Part shown: piece by piece, positions 42,776 to 51,244 of the stretch | How positions within the stretch are numbered: the first letter of the stretch is position 1 | Layout: the number at the start of each line of letters is the position of its first letter | Assembly: GCA_002428445.1 (NCBI GenBank) | Contig: DIWJ01000044.1 | Span: 62,001-126,000, forward strand | DNA: 64,000 nt | Direction of reading: 5' to 3' | DNA from: Syntrophaceae bacterium UBA6109 | Lineage (GTDB): Bacteria > Desulfobacterota > Syntrophia > Syntrophales > UBA6109 | Program-made: the position numbers and the translations under genes | Notes under the pieces: generated by a model | Told to the model about the DNA's origin: nothing | Database searches by the model: none | The model's input: the letters and a program-made list of their open reading frames with translations, nothing else

Positions 42776-45064
42776 ATGGGGACCCGGGGATTTGCGCGTT
42801 GGATTCTTGCCGGGACGCTCGTCCTTTTTTTCGCCGCGGCGACGACCGCTTCGGCGCAAATCAAGGTCTCGGTTTTCAATTTCGGCACCCTCAATCTGGA
42901 GGCATCGGGATATGGAACGACCGCAACCAATATGCTGATGAGTTCGCTCGGCGCCGAACCCGCGCTGGCCGTCCTGGACCGTAAAGAACTCGAGGCGTTC
43001 CTCAACCTGAACGACCTGCAGCAGGACGACAAACTGGACAACGTCGTCGCCATCGGCACCCGGCTGGGGATCAACATGATCGTCGTCGGCAATGTCGAAA
43101 AGAAGGGATCCATCATTATCATCAACTCCAAGGTGATCCATGTCGAATCCAGGAAGACGTTCTTCAGCACACAGCTGAGGGCGCTTGGCGACGCCGGGCT
43201 CGTCGGGGAAATCCGCAAGCTCAGCTCCATGATCGCCGGCGCCATCAAGGCGCAGGCGGCCAGAGGCGGAGATGAGGGAAAGGCGGCCCTGAAGGGGCCG
43301 GTCCAGGTGCAGAAGCGCGGGGGCAACAAACGCGTGTTTCTGAGCTGGGAGGATTCTCCGGATACGCGGCCGGCCGGGTACGAAGTGTTCCGCGGCGTCC
43401 AGGAAGCGGGACCCTACGTGAAGATCGGAGAGTCGACGAAACCCGAGTACGCCGATCAGGACCTGGAGAGCAACAGGACGTACTTTTACAAGATACGCGC
43501 ATTCGATGCCCGGGGCGGCCGCAGCGACTATTCGGCGGTCGTCTCCGCGGAAACGGCGCTGACCCCGAATCCGCCGGTCATTCTCAAGATGGAAAGCCAC
43601 GTAAAGAGCATTCTGCTGACCTGGTCCCCCAATCCCTCGGGAAGCGGCGATCCGTCGAAACTGGTCGGCTACAAGCTCTACCGCGCCAAACTGGAGGAAG
43701 GGCCGTACAGGGAAGTGGCCAATATCCTCGGCAAGGATCTCGGCGTCGGCATCGATTCCGCGACCACGCTCGACAAGATCTTCAAGGTCAACGTCCTGGA
43801 CAAGGGGTTGGCGGATGGAGAAGACTATTTTTACAGGGTCACGGCTTACAACGAGAAGAACCTGGAGAGCGAATTTTCCGCCTCCCTGAAGGGCAGGACT
43901 CTGCCCACGGTGTCGGGCCTCGCGGCCCAGGGAGACATGATCCGGGAGATCCTGTTGCGGTGGAGCCCGGTGGACTCGCCCTTCACCAAGGGGTATTACA
44001 TCTACCGCAGCACCTCCGAAAACGCCGATTTTACGAAGATCAAACGTCTCGACTCCTATGATGTCGGAGCGGACAAGAAGATCGCCTTTACGGACAAGGA
44101 AGGATTGAGCGACAAGATCCGCTATTACTATCGTGTCACGGCCTATGAAGAAGGGGATCAGGAGACGTCGGCTTCGGCGACGGTTTCCGCCGAGACCAAG
44201 GGCAAGCCTCCCGTCCCGCAGGGTTTCAAGGCGCAGGGCGGCCTCGTGAAACGAATCGAACTGAGTTGGACGCCCTCTACGGCGGGCGACGTGGAAGGCT
44301 ACAACCTCTACTGGTCGAAAGAGAAGGTCGGGCGGTACAGCCTGCTCAAGAAAATCGACGGCCGCGATCAGGGGCGCCATACCGACAGCGGACGCGGTTT
44401 CGACAAACTCGAAGACAACGCGACAATCTTCTACACGCTTTCCACATTCAACAAGGTCGACGTGGAAAGCGATCTCTCCGAGGCCGTCAGTGCGACGACC
44501 AAGCCGCGTCCCGCGAAGCCGACGGGGCTGTCGGCAGGGGCAGGAAAGGTGAAAGCCGTGCCGCTCTCCTGGAAGGCGAATCCGGAGAGCGATATCGCCC
44601 AGTACCTTGTCTTCCGGGCGGAGGGAGCGGCCGCACAGGACTACAGCCAGATCGCCAAGGTTCAGGGAAACACGCAATATCAGGACAAGGAACTCAAAGA
44701 CGGCATCTCCTACCGCTATCGGATCCAGGCGGAGGACAAGGATGGCCTCATCAGCGATTTCTCCGAGCCGGTGACGGTTTCCACGAAGGCCCGGCCGAAG
44801 AGTCCGGAGGGACTTTCCGGGGAGTTCCGGGGCGGCAAGGCCGAGTTGAGCTGGAAGGCCGGTCCGGAGGCCGACATCGCTCAATACAACATCTATGAAA
44901 AGCGCTTTTTGGGACGCGAGAAGATCAGTTCTTCGACACAGGCAAACTACGGCGACGCCACGATCGTCCCCGGAAAAGCGAAAACCTATATCATCACATC
45001 GGTCGATAAAGACGGCCTGGAAAGCGAGCCGAGCCAGGAATTGGTCGTTTCGCCGCCGAAGTGA
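42776..45064 (+). CDS. Exported CsgG-like domain with six fibronectin type III repeats
   Basis: 762 residues. Signal peptide to about residue 27 (TASAQ). Residues 28-165 form a small CsgG/TolB-N-like alpha/beta domain (KVSVFNFGTLNLEASGYGTT, LAVLDRKELEAFLNL, RLGINMIVVGNVEKKGSI). Six Fn3 repeats fill the rest, each with a V.LSW core, a Y.(V/I)YR strand and a Y.Y(R/K)(V/I).A strand (for example LLTWSPNPSGSG, GYKLYRAKLEEGPY, YFYRVTAYNEKNLES). Such a head plus Fn3 chain suggests a periplasmic or surface spacer. GGGAGGGG precedes the GTG/ATG start region. Same-strand neighbours share the Fn3 and CsgG-like modules. Confidence 0.75.
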   Translation: MGTRGFARWILAGTLVLFFAAATTASAQIKVSVFNFGTLNLEASGYGTTATNMLMSSLGAEPALAVLDRKELEAFLNLNDLQQDDKLDNVVAIGTRLGINMIVVGNVEKKGSIIIINSKVIHVESRKTFFSTQLRALGDAGLVGEIRKLSSMIAGAIKAQAARGGDEGKAALKGPVQVQKRGGNKRVFLSWEDSPDTRPAGYEVFRGVQEAGPYVKIGESTKPEYADQDLESNRTYFYKIRAFDARGGRSDYSAVVSAETALTPNPPVILKMESHVKSILLTWSPNPSGSGDPSKLVGYKLYRAKLEEGPYREVANILGKDLGVGIDSATTLDKIFKVNVLDKGLADGEDYFYRVTAYNEKNLESEFSASLKGRTLPTVSGLAAQGDMIREILLRWSPVDSPFTKGYYIYRSTSENADFTKIKRLDSYDVGADKKIAFTDKEGLSDKIRYYYRVTAYEEGDQETSASATVSAETKGKPPVPQGFKAQGGLVKRIELSWTPSTAGDVEGYNLYWSKEKVGRYSLLKKIDGRDQGRHTDSGRGFDKLEDNATIFYTLSTFNKVDVESDLSEAVSATTKPRPAKPTGLSAGAGKVKAVPLSWKANPESDIAQYLVFRAEGAAAQDYSQIAKVQGNTQYQDKELKDGISYRYRIQAEDKDGLISDFSEPVTVSTKARPKSPEGLSGEFRGGKAELSWKAGPEADIAQYNIYEKRFLGREKISSSTQANYGDATIVPGKAKTYIITSVDKDGLESEPSQELVVSPPK

Positions 45065-45103
45065 GATCAGAAAGCGCAAAGACAAAGAAGGAGGATTTTC
45101 GGC

Positions 45104-45424
45104 ATGAAACTGGGAAGCGGCGGAAAGCGATGGGCGGCGGTCGGAATCGCCGCCGTCATGCTTTTGCTCTGGAGCGCAGCGGGTTTTGCATCGGAAACGG
45201 GACGGTTTCAGGTCGTGGCGGGCAAGGAGGAAAACAGCTATCTTGTCGACACCGCGACGGGCGCCGTCTGGGTCTTGACCTATCGTACACTCGCGACGGG
45301 AAGGGAACCGATCGCCATTCCGTACAAGTTCATCAAGATTACGCCGAAGGAATCGAATACGTTTATCGTCGAAAACATCCAGCAGGTCGCTCCGTTTCTG
45401 AACAAGGAGGCCGAGCGCAAGTAG
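45104..45424 (+). CDS. Small exported protein of unknown family
   Basis: 106 residues with a clear Sec signal (WAAVGIAAVMLLLWSAAGFAS). The mature part of about 73 residues is beta-rich: FQVVAGKEENSYLVDTATGA, WVLTYRTLATGREPIAIPYK, then a FIVENIQQVAPFLN helix. The first half resembles the small-strand pattern of proteins that display a bound-ligand or WD-like blade (LVDTATGAVWVL). I do not recognise a family. GGAGG lies upstream. It sits between the Fn3 gene and the GNA1162-like gene, so it likely belongs to the same assembly. Confidence 0.65.
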   Translation: MKLGSGGKRWAAVGIAAVMLLLWSAAGFASETGRFQVVAGKEENSYLVDTATGAVWVLTYRTLATGREPIAIPYKFIKITPKESNTFIVENIQQVAPFLNKEAERK

Positions 45425-45518
45425 CACGGAGGGAAACGGTCGAAGATTCCTGTGTGCAGGAATCGGGAAAGGTTCCGTGACCGCCTGTTTGCGGAACGGC
45501 CGGACGGGGAGGGTGTCT

Positions 45519-48272
45519 ATGAAATTCACTGTCGCTCGATGGAAACTGATCCTGGCGTTTGCGATATTGCTGCCGGTCGTCCAGGGGTGCCTTGTCGCGA
45601 CGAAGGACACGATCATTTCTCCCGAGATCACCTCGCTGTTCAAGGGGGAGTACAAGATCGATCCGTACATGGAAGATCACAGGCCCAGGACCGTTGCCGT
45701 TCTCCCCTTCGTGGACCAATCGAAGAGCAAACAGGGTTTTGAACCGGTCCGGCGCGGTTTCTACAATCATTTCAGTTCGCTGCCCTTCAAGGACCTGGAG
45801 TTGTACCGCACCGACGATCTCCTGCGGAAAGCGGATCTTGCCGATCCGGAGCAGATCAGCAGGAAGTCGCCCCAGGAACTGGGGCAGATCCTCGGCGTGG
45901 ACGCGGTCGTCTACGGGGACATCTCCAACTTCGACAAGCTCTTTGCCGTTGTCTATTCCCAGGTCGCCGTCGGGGCCGAAATCAAGATGTTCGACACGAA
46001 AACGGGGAAGTTTCTCTGGAGCGGCAAACACACGGTCCGCATTCATGAAGGGGGCATCTCCGCCAACCCGATCGGCCTCATCGCCACCGTCATCGCCACT
46101 TCCATGAACATCCGTGATATCCAACTGCTGCGCGCCTGCGACGACCTCTTCCGGGAGATGGTGAAGACCATCCCGACGCCGTCGGTGGCCGAGACGCTTC
46201 GGCCGCCCGTCATCACGCTGCTGACTCAGGATACGAAGGGATTGCCGAAAAAGGCCGGCGACGAGATCAAGGTTGTCATCCAGGGCGATCCGAAGAAGCA
46301 GGCAACTTTCAGCATCGGTGAGTTCAAGAAGAACATCGAGATGCGCGAGGTCGAACCCGGCGGGTATTTCGGGACCTACCGCGTCATCCCCGGCGACAAC
46401 GTCGACAAGGCGCTGATTACCGGTTATCTGCGGGATGATTCGGGCGGAGTCGCCCAATGGGTCGATGCATTGGGAACGGTGACGATCGATACGAAGCCTC
46501 CCGACAAGATCGGCAAGGTCTCGGCCGTGGGGCGCAACACGATCGTCCTGCTCAACTGGGAAAAGTCCGCGGCGAAGGATCTGGCGGGGTACCGGATTTA
46601 CCGGAGCGAAACGCCGCTGTCCGGGTACTCGGAAATCGCCAGGACGGAGCTGCCGGAATTCCGCGATACGGGTCTTGTCAACAGCAAGAAGTACTACTAT
46701 GCGGTGACCGCCGTGGACCAGGTCGGAAACGAGGGCGACCGGAGCGATGTGCTTGCCGGTATGCCTGTGGCACCCGGTCCCACCCCCGTCGGCGGCGTTA
46801 TCGAAACCGATACGATCTGGGTTGCCGGGGCGAGCCCTTACGTGATCGAAGAGACGATCCTTGTTCGCGACAAGGCGACGCTGACGATCGAACCGGGAAC
46901 GGAGATCCGTTCCAAAGGAGGGGCCCTGGTGATCGAGGGGCAGCTCCTCGCCCAGGGCGATGCCGAACGCCTGATCGCGTTCGAGCCGATGGAAGCAGGA
47001 AAATCCTGGGGCGGGATCGCGTTCAACAACGTGAAGGAAAAGGAAAACGTTCTGAGATACTGCCGGATCCGGGGGGCCGGGACGGCTGTTTCCTGTCAGG
47101 CGTCGTCGCCGCGGATCGAGTTCTGCGAGTTGACGGGAAACGGGACGGCGATCAAGATCACCGGCGCTTTTTCAAAACCCCGGCTCGCGAAGAATACCCT
47201 CCAGAAGAACGGCGAGGCGGCGGTAATCGTCACGGACGGCGCACAGCCATCCATCAGTGAAAACCGCATCGAGGACAATGAGCGGGAAGGAATTCTGATC
47301 GTTTCCGCACTGCCCGCGGTGATCCGGAACGTCGTCACGCAGAACCGCGGATCGGGCATCGTCGTCCGGAAGAGCCAGCCGGTTCTGACGGAAAACAACA
47401 TCACCGACAACCGGCCGCTTGAACTGTCGGCCGACGGGACGGGCGAAGCCGTCAATGCGCGCAACAACTGGTGGGGCACCGCCAAGGGCATCGAAGTCCT
47501 GGCGAGGATCCGGGGGAAGATCGACATCCGTTCCGTTCTGGCCGGTCCCTACCCGGAGGGAAAACCGGTGGAACTGCCGATTCTCGGCTCGTCGCTGGGC
47601 GGGGCGATCAAGGCGGACGCCTTCCTCACTCTTTCCAACAGTCCCTACCGCGTGACGAAGGATGTTGTCCTCACCGGCGGTGCGACGCTGTTCGTCGAGC
47701 CCGGGGTCGTTCTCCAGTACGATCAGGGGACTTCCATCATTACGGAAGACGGAGGGATTCTTGCCCGGGGAACGCCCGACCGTCCCATCCTCTTCACATC
47801 ATCGGCCGTATCGCCCTCTCCCGGCGCCTATGCGGCGGCGGTTCAATTCAAGAAAGCGACGAAGGTCAACAGCGCGCTGGCCTACTGCATCGTGAAGTAT
47901 GCATCGACGGCCTTCGACGTCTATCACGGCTCTCCGGAGATTTCCTCCTGCGCCGTCATGAGCAGCGCCCAGAGCGGAATCTTCTGCCGCAACGATTCCT
48001 CCCCGAAGATCTCGCTCTCCACCTTCAGAGGGAACCAGGGGGAGGGCGCGATCAAGTGCGTGGGGATGTCGAATCCGGCGATTCACCACTGCAACTTTGT
48101 GGAGAACGCCGTTGCCATACAGACCTTCTCGTCCATCTATATCGACGCCCGGCAGAACTGGTGGGGAAAGACTCCGCCGGATCTCAATCTCATCTGGGGG
48201 GATCTGGATAAGAACATCAATATCAAGCCGTGGCTGGAGGCGCCGGCGGACAAAGCGTTTTCAGAGAAGTAA
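45519..48272 (+). CDS. GNA1162-like (DUF799) lipoprotein fused to Fn3 and parallel beta-helix
   Basis: 917 residues from ATG 45519, with GGGAGGG five bases upstream. A signal with VQGC gives Cys24. Residues about 45-215 match the GNA1162/DUF799 lipoprotein fold (VAVLPFVDQSKSKQGFEPVR, LGQILGVDAVVYGDISNFDK, AVGAEIKMFDTKTGKFLWSG). One Fn3 domain follows near residue 330-425 (IVLLNWEKSAAKDLAGYRIY, KKYYYAVTAVDQVGNEGDRS). The last 480 residues are right-handed beta-helix in two blocks, with repeated PRIEFCELTGN, PSISENRIEDN, PVLTENNITDN and two NARNNWWG/DARQNWWG motifs. Beta-helices often bind glycans. GNA1162 proteins usually neighbour CsgG-like lipoproteins, as here. Confidence 0.75.
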   Translation: MKFTVARWKLILAFAILLPVVQGCLVATKDTIISPEITSLFKGEYKIDPYMEDHRPRTVAVLPFVDQSKSKQGFEPVRRGFYNHFSSLPFKDLELYRTDDLLRKADLADPEQISRKSPQELGQILGVDAVVYGDISNFDKLFAVVYSQVAVGAEIKMFDTKTGKFLWSGKHTVRIHEGGISANPIGLIATVIATSMNIRDIQLLRACDDLFREMVKTIPTPSVAETLRPPVITLLTQDTKGLPKKAGDEIKVVIQGDPKKQATFSIGEFKKNIEMREVEPGGYFGTYRVIPGDNVDKALITGYLRDDSGGVAQWVDALGTVTIDTKPPDKIGKVSAVGRNTIVLLNWEKSAAKDLAGYRIYRSETPLSGYSEIARTELPEFRDTGLVNSKKYYYAVTAVDQVGNEGDRSDVLAGMPVAPGPTPVGGVIETDTIWVAGASPYVIEETILVRDKATLTIEPGTEIRSKGGALVIEGQLLAQGDAERLIAFEPMEAGKSWGGIAFNNVKEKENVLRYCRIRGAGTAVSCQASSPRIEFCELTGNGTAIKITGAFSKPRLAKNTLQKNGEAAVIVTDGAQPSISENRIEDNEREGILIVSALPAVIRNVVTQNRGSGIVVRKSQPVLTENNITDNRPLELSADGTGEAVNARNNWWGTAKGIEVLARIRGKIDIRSVLAGPYPEGKPVELPILGSSLGGAIKADAFLTLSNSPYRVTKDVVLTGGATLFVEPGVVLQYDQGTSIITEDGGILARGTPDRPILFTSSAVSPSPGAYAAAVQFKKATKVNSALAYCIVKYASTAFDVYHGSPEISSCAVMSSAQSGIFCRNDSSPKISLSTFRGNQGEGAIKCVGMSNPAIHHCNFVENAVAIQTFSSIYIDARQNWWGKTPPDLNLIWGDLDKNINIKPWLEAPADKAFSEK

Positions 48273-48286
48273 CAGACGGGTGTGAG

Positions 48287-48419
48287 TTGACAATTGTAAT
48301 ACCGAAGGGTTTTTGGTATGGTGCGGCCCAAGGGACGGCAGTGCGGCGGGTCCGGAAGGCGCGCTGACAGCGGCCCTCTTCGAAAGGAAGGGACCCTTCC
48401 GGAACCTTCATAAGGAGGA
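48287..48419 (+). promoter_or_regulatory. Leader with -35 box and competing hairpins before the LPP20-like gene
   Basis: TTGACA at 48287-48292 has no good -10 at 17 bp, but an inverted repeat ATACC/GGTAT follows at once. Further down CCGGAAGG (48352-48359) can pair with CCTTCCGG (48395-48402), while GGAAGGG (48386-48392) can pair with the overlapping CCCTTCC (48394-48400). The two hairpins exclude each other, 11 bases before AAGGAGG. Confidence 0.35.
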
Positions 48420-48423
48420 CGAT

Positions 48424-49281
48424 ATGAAGTCGAAGTTTTTGGCAGCGTTCGGGATCGTAGTGGCGATGTCCCTATCGGCAGGGATCGGCTGGTCGGCGGA
48501 TGCGGTCAGCATGTCCGAATGGATCGAAAAGATCGGGAACCAGGGGAACATCAACTGGTCGGCGGGCTATGTGGAAGCCGTCGGGATCGGCGCGCCGCCT
48601 GAACGGTTCATCGGCAAGCCGCAAGCCCGTCCCATGGCGCTCCGGGCCGCGCAGGTTGACGCCTACCGGAATCTTCTTGAAGTCACCAAAGGTGTCCGCG
48701 TCGACTCCACGACGACCGTGAAGGACTTCACCGTTGAAAGCGACGTCATTCGCACCCAGGTGGAAGGCGTTGTCAATGGATCGAAGGTGACGAAGCAGGA
48801 GTACATGTCCGACGGCACGGTGGAAGTGACCGTGCGGATGCCGCTGGGCGGCGGATTTTCACAGACCGTACTGCAGAAAGTTCTGGAGCGCAAGCAGGAG
48901 CCGCCTCCGGCGCCTCCCGCGGGTCCGGCGCCCGCCGCGATGGTTTTCACGGGACTCGTTGTCGATGCCAGGGGGCTTCAGGCAAGACCGGCAATGGCCC
49001 CGAAGATTATGGATGAGAACGGCAGGGAAGTCTATGGCTCGGCGAACGTCGACCGCGAATACGCCGTGCAGCAGGGCATGAGCGGATACGCTCGGGATCT
49101 GACCGCGGCGCAGAGCAATGCCCGCGTCACCAATAATCCGCTCAGTGCAAAAGGCCTGAAGACGGACGGCCCGGGGCGCGCCGATATCGTCATCAGCAAC
49201 GCCGATGCCGACAAGCTTCGCGCGGCGGCCGATAACATGAGTTTCATGAAGAAGTGCCGCGTCATGATCGTGCTGGACTGA
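48424..49281 (+). CDS. Exported LPP20-domain protein
   Basis: 286 residues. Signal peptide MKSKFLAAFGIVVAMSLSAG then IGWSA. Residues about 40-165 match the LPP20 domain (YVEAVGIGAPPERF, ALRAAQVDAYRNLLEVTKGV, VRTQVEGVVNGSKVTKQEYM-like, SDGTVEVTVRMPLGGG). A Pro-rich linker (EPPPAPPAGPAPAA) leads to a second domain (residues 180-286: GLVVDARGLQARPAMAPKIM, DREYAVQQGMSGYARDL). LPP20 proteins are lipoproteins or periplasmic proteins of Helicobacter and others with unclear roles. AAGGAGG with correct spacing fixes the start. It closes the exported-protein cluster. Confidence 0.8.
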   Translation: MKSKFLAAFGIVVAMSLSAGIGWSADAVSMSEWIEKIGNQGNINWSAGYVEAVGIGAPPERFIGKPQARPMALRAAQVDAYRNLLEVTKGVRVDSTTTVKDFTVESDVIRTQVEGVVNGSKVTKQEYMSDGTVEVTVRMPLGGGFSQTVLQKVLERKQEPPPAPPAGPAPAAMVFTGLVVDARGLQARPAMAPKIMDENGREVYGSANVDREYAVQQGMSGYARDLTAAQSNARVTNNPLSAKGLKTDGPGRADIVISNADADKLRAAADNMSFMKKCRVMIVLD

Positions 49282-49330
49282 CAAGCAAAGATCCTGCGTC
49301 TCGCGCCTGACGCGATGTCGCCGAAACTTT

Positions 49331-49372
49331 CGACCGCAGTTGCCTCCCCCGGGACGGAACTGCGGTCGTTTC
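49331..49372 (+). terminator. Hairpin terminator upstream of mutL
   Basis: A perfect 11-bp stem (CGACCGCAGTT at 49331-49341, AACTGCGGTCG at 49358-49368) with a 16-base loop, then TTTCG. It would end the envelope-cluster transcript. Confidence 0.55.
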
Positions 49373-49388
49373 GCATCGGGAGAACCGC

Positions 49389-51200
49389 ATGTCGAAAATC
49401 GAGGTGCTGCCGCACGACGTTGCGGAGCGGATCGCGGCCGGTGAAGTGGTCGAGCGTCCGGCATCCATCGTGAAGGAGCTTCTGGAGAACGCCCTGGATG
49501 CCGGCGCCTCTTCGATCACCATTGCGATCGAGAAGGGAGGATGCGAGTCGATCCGCGTCGTCGACAACGGTCGGGGCATCGGCGCCGCCGATGTGCCGCT
49601 CGCATTTGAACGCCATGCCACGAGCAAGATCCGGGTCTTCGACGACCTCTTCCGGCTGCGGACGTTCGGATTCCGGGGAGAGGCCCTGGCGAGCATCGGC
49701 GCCGTTGCGCGGGTCGAGATGGTTTCGAGGACCGCTTCGAGTTCGAGCGGGATGCGGATCGTTATCGATGCCGGAGCGGTGAAGGAGCGGGCGGAGATCG
49801 GATGCCCGGTCGGAACGGCCGTCACGGTCGACCGTATTTTCGACGCCGTGCCCGCAAGAAAGAAATTCCTGAAAACGGCGGCGACAGAGCAGGGCAACTG
49901 CCTCGATACGATCACGAGGCTGGCCCTGTCGAACGCGGCCGTCGGGATCCGCGTGACCGCCGGCGGGAGGGAGACGATGAACCTGCCCGCGTCCGGCGAT
50001 GTCGCGGAAAGGCTGTCGCTGCTGCTCGGTGCGGAACTCCGCGGGCAGCTCGTCCCCCTCGACTATTGCGCCCGCGGCATCCGCATCTCCGGATTTGCCG
50101 GCCGCCCCGACCTCAGCCGCTCCTCCTCCCGCGGGATGTTTGCCTTCGTCAACGGCCGTTCCGTCCGGGATCCCCTGCTCACCAGCGCGATCATGACCTC
50201 CTACCGGGGAACCATGGAGGGCAGGCGCTATCCTGCGGTGGTCCTCTTCGTCGACCTGCCGGCGGAGGAGATTGACGTCAACGTCCATCCGGCAAAGATC
50301 GAGGTTCGTTTCCGGGACCCGCGTGCGGTTTATGAAACGGTCGTGGAGGCCCTGACGGGGGCGGCGGCGAGCCCGGCCCTCTCGCCTCCGGTGTCCGAAG
50401 GAAAGGCGATGGCGGCCGGGAGCGGCGCAAAGACGTCCGGAAACTATCGGCTGCGCATCGAAGAGGCCCTCAAGCGATACACTCTCGTGCCGTCGCGGCG
50501 GGACTTTCCTCCCCGGCCGCATGACGGGGGACCCGCCCGCATCGACGCCGGCAATGCGGCGTTCCCGGAACCGAGAGAACCCCTGGAGCCGGCCCCGGCA
50601 TCCCCCCGATCGGTGCTGCGTTTTTCGGATCTCCTGTTCCTCGGACAGGTTCTCCAGACCTATCTGCTCTTCACGGGTCCTGCCGGCCTCGTTCTGCTCG
50701 ACCAGCACGCCGCGCATGAGCGGGTCCTCTTCGACAAGCTGAAAAAGGGTTCAGCGCTGCGGGGTTCGCCTTCGCAACGCCTTCTTCTCCCCGAGGTGAT
50801 GAGTCTGCCGCCGGGAGACTTTGCGCTTCTTTCCGAGGCGGCCGGGATCCTCGGTGATCTGGGCCTGGAGGTCGAACCTTTCGGCGCCGATACGGCCGTG
50901 GTGCGGTCCGTCCCGTCGCTGCTCGCGCGGACGAATCCGCGGGACCTGGTAACGGAACTCCTCGAAGAACTGGCCGAGACGTCCCGGACGGCGGAACTCG
51001 AGGACCGCCGGGAACGGATCCTTGCGCGCATGGCCTGCAAGGGGGCGGTGAAGGCAAATTCGGACCTGAGCGAAGCGGAAGTGAAGGCGCTCTGCGCCGA
51101 CCTGGATGCCGCCGCTTCCGCGGTGACCTGTCCGCACGGACGGCCCCTGTACGTCCTGCTTTCGCAGGGCGATCTGGAGAGGATGTTCCACCGGAAGTGA
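49389..51200 (+). CDS. mutL: DNA mismatch repair protein MutL
   Basis: 603 residues. GHKL ATPase motifs: ENALDAGAS, VVDNGRGIG, ATSKI and TFGFRGEALASIGAVA; then GTAVTVDRIFDAVPARKKFL. A long variable linker precedes the C-terminal dimerisation domain, which has an endonuclease-like DQHAAHERVLFD (the last Glu of the DQHAxxExxxxE motif is Asp). CPHGRPLYVLLS is the second metal-site motif. This suggests a nicking MutL as in bacteria without MutH. Overlaps the upstream edge of miaA. Confidence 0.94.
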   Translation: MSKIEVLPHDVAERIAAGEVVERPASIVKELLENALDAGASSITIAIEKGGCESIRVVDNGRGIGAADVPLAFERHATSKIRVFDDLFRLRTFGFRGEALASIGAVARVEMVSRTASSSSGMRIVIDAGAVKERAEIGCPVGTAVTVDRIFDAVPARKKFLKTAATEQGNCLDTITRLALSNAAVGIRVTAGGRETMNLPASGDVAERLSLLLGAELRGQLVPLDYCARGIRISGFAGRPDLSRSSSRGMFAFVNGRSVRDPLLTSAIMTSYRGTMEGRRYPAVVLFVDLPAEEIDVNVHPAKIEVRFRDPRAVYETVVEALTGAAASPALSPPVSEGKAMAAGSGAKTSGNYRLRIEEALKRYTLVPSRRDFPPRPHDGGPARIDAGNAAFPEPREPLEPAPASPRSVLRFSDLLFLGQVLQTYLLFTGPAGLVLLDQHAAHERVLFDKLKKGSALRGSPSQRLLLPEVMSLPPGDFALLSEAAGILGDLGLEVEPFGADTAVVRSVPSLLARTNPRDLVTELLEELAETSRTAELEDRRERILARMACKGAVKANSDLSEAEVKALCADLDAAASAVTCPHGRPLYVLLSQGDLERMFHRK

Positions 51201-51244
51201 GCGGCTCGACGGGGGGACATTCTCAAAACTCTCGAGGCAAAAAA

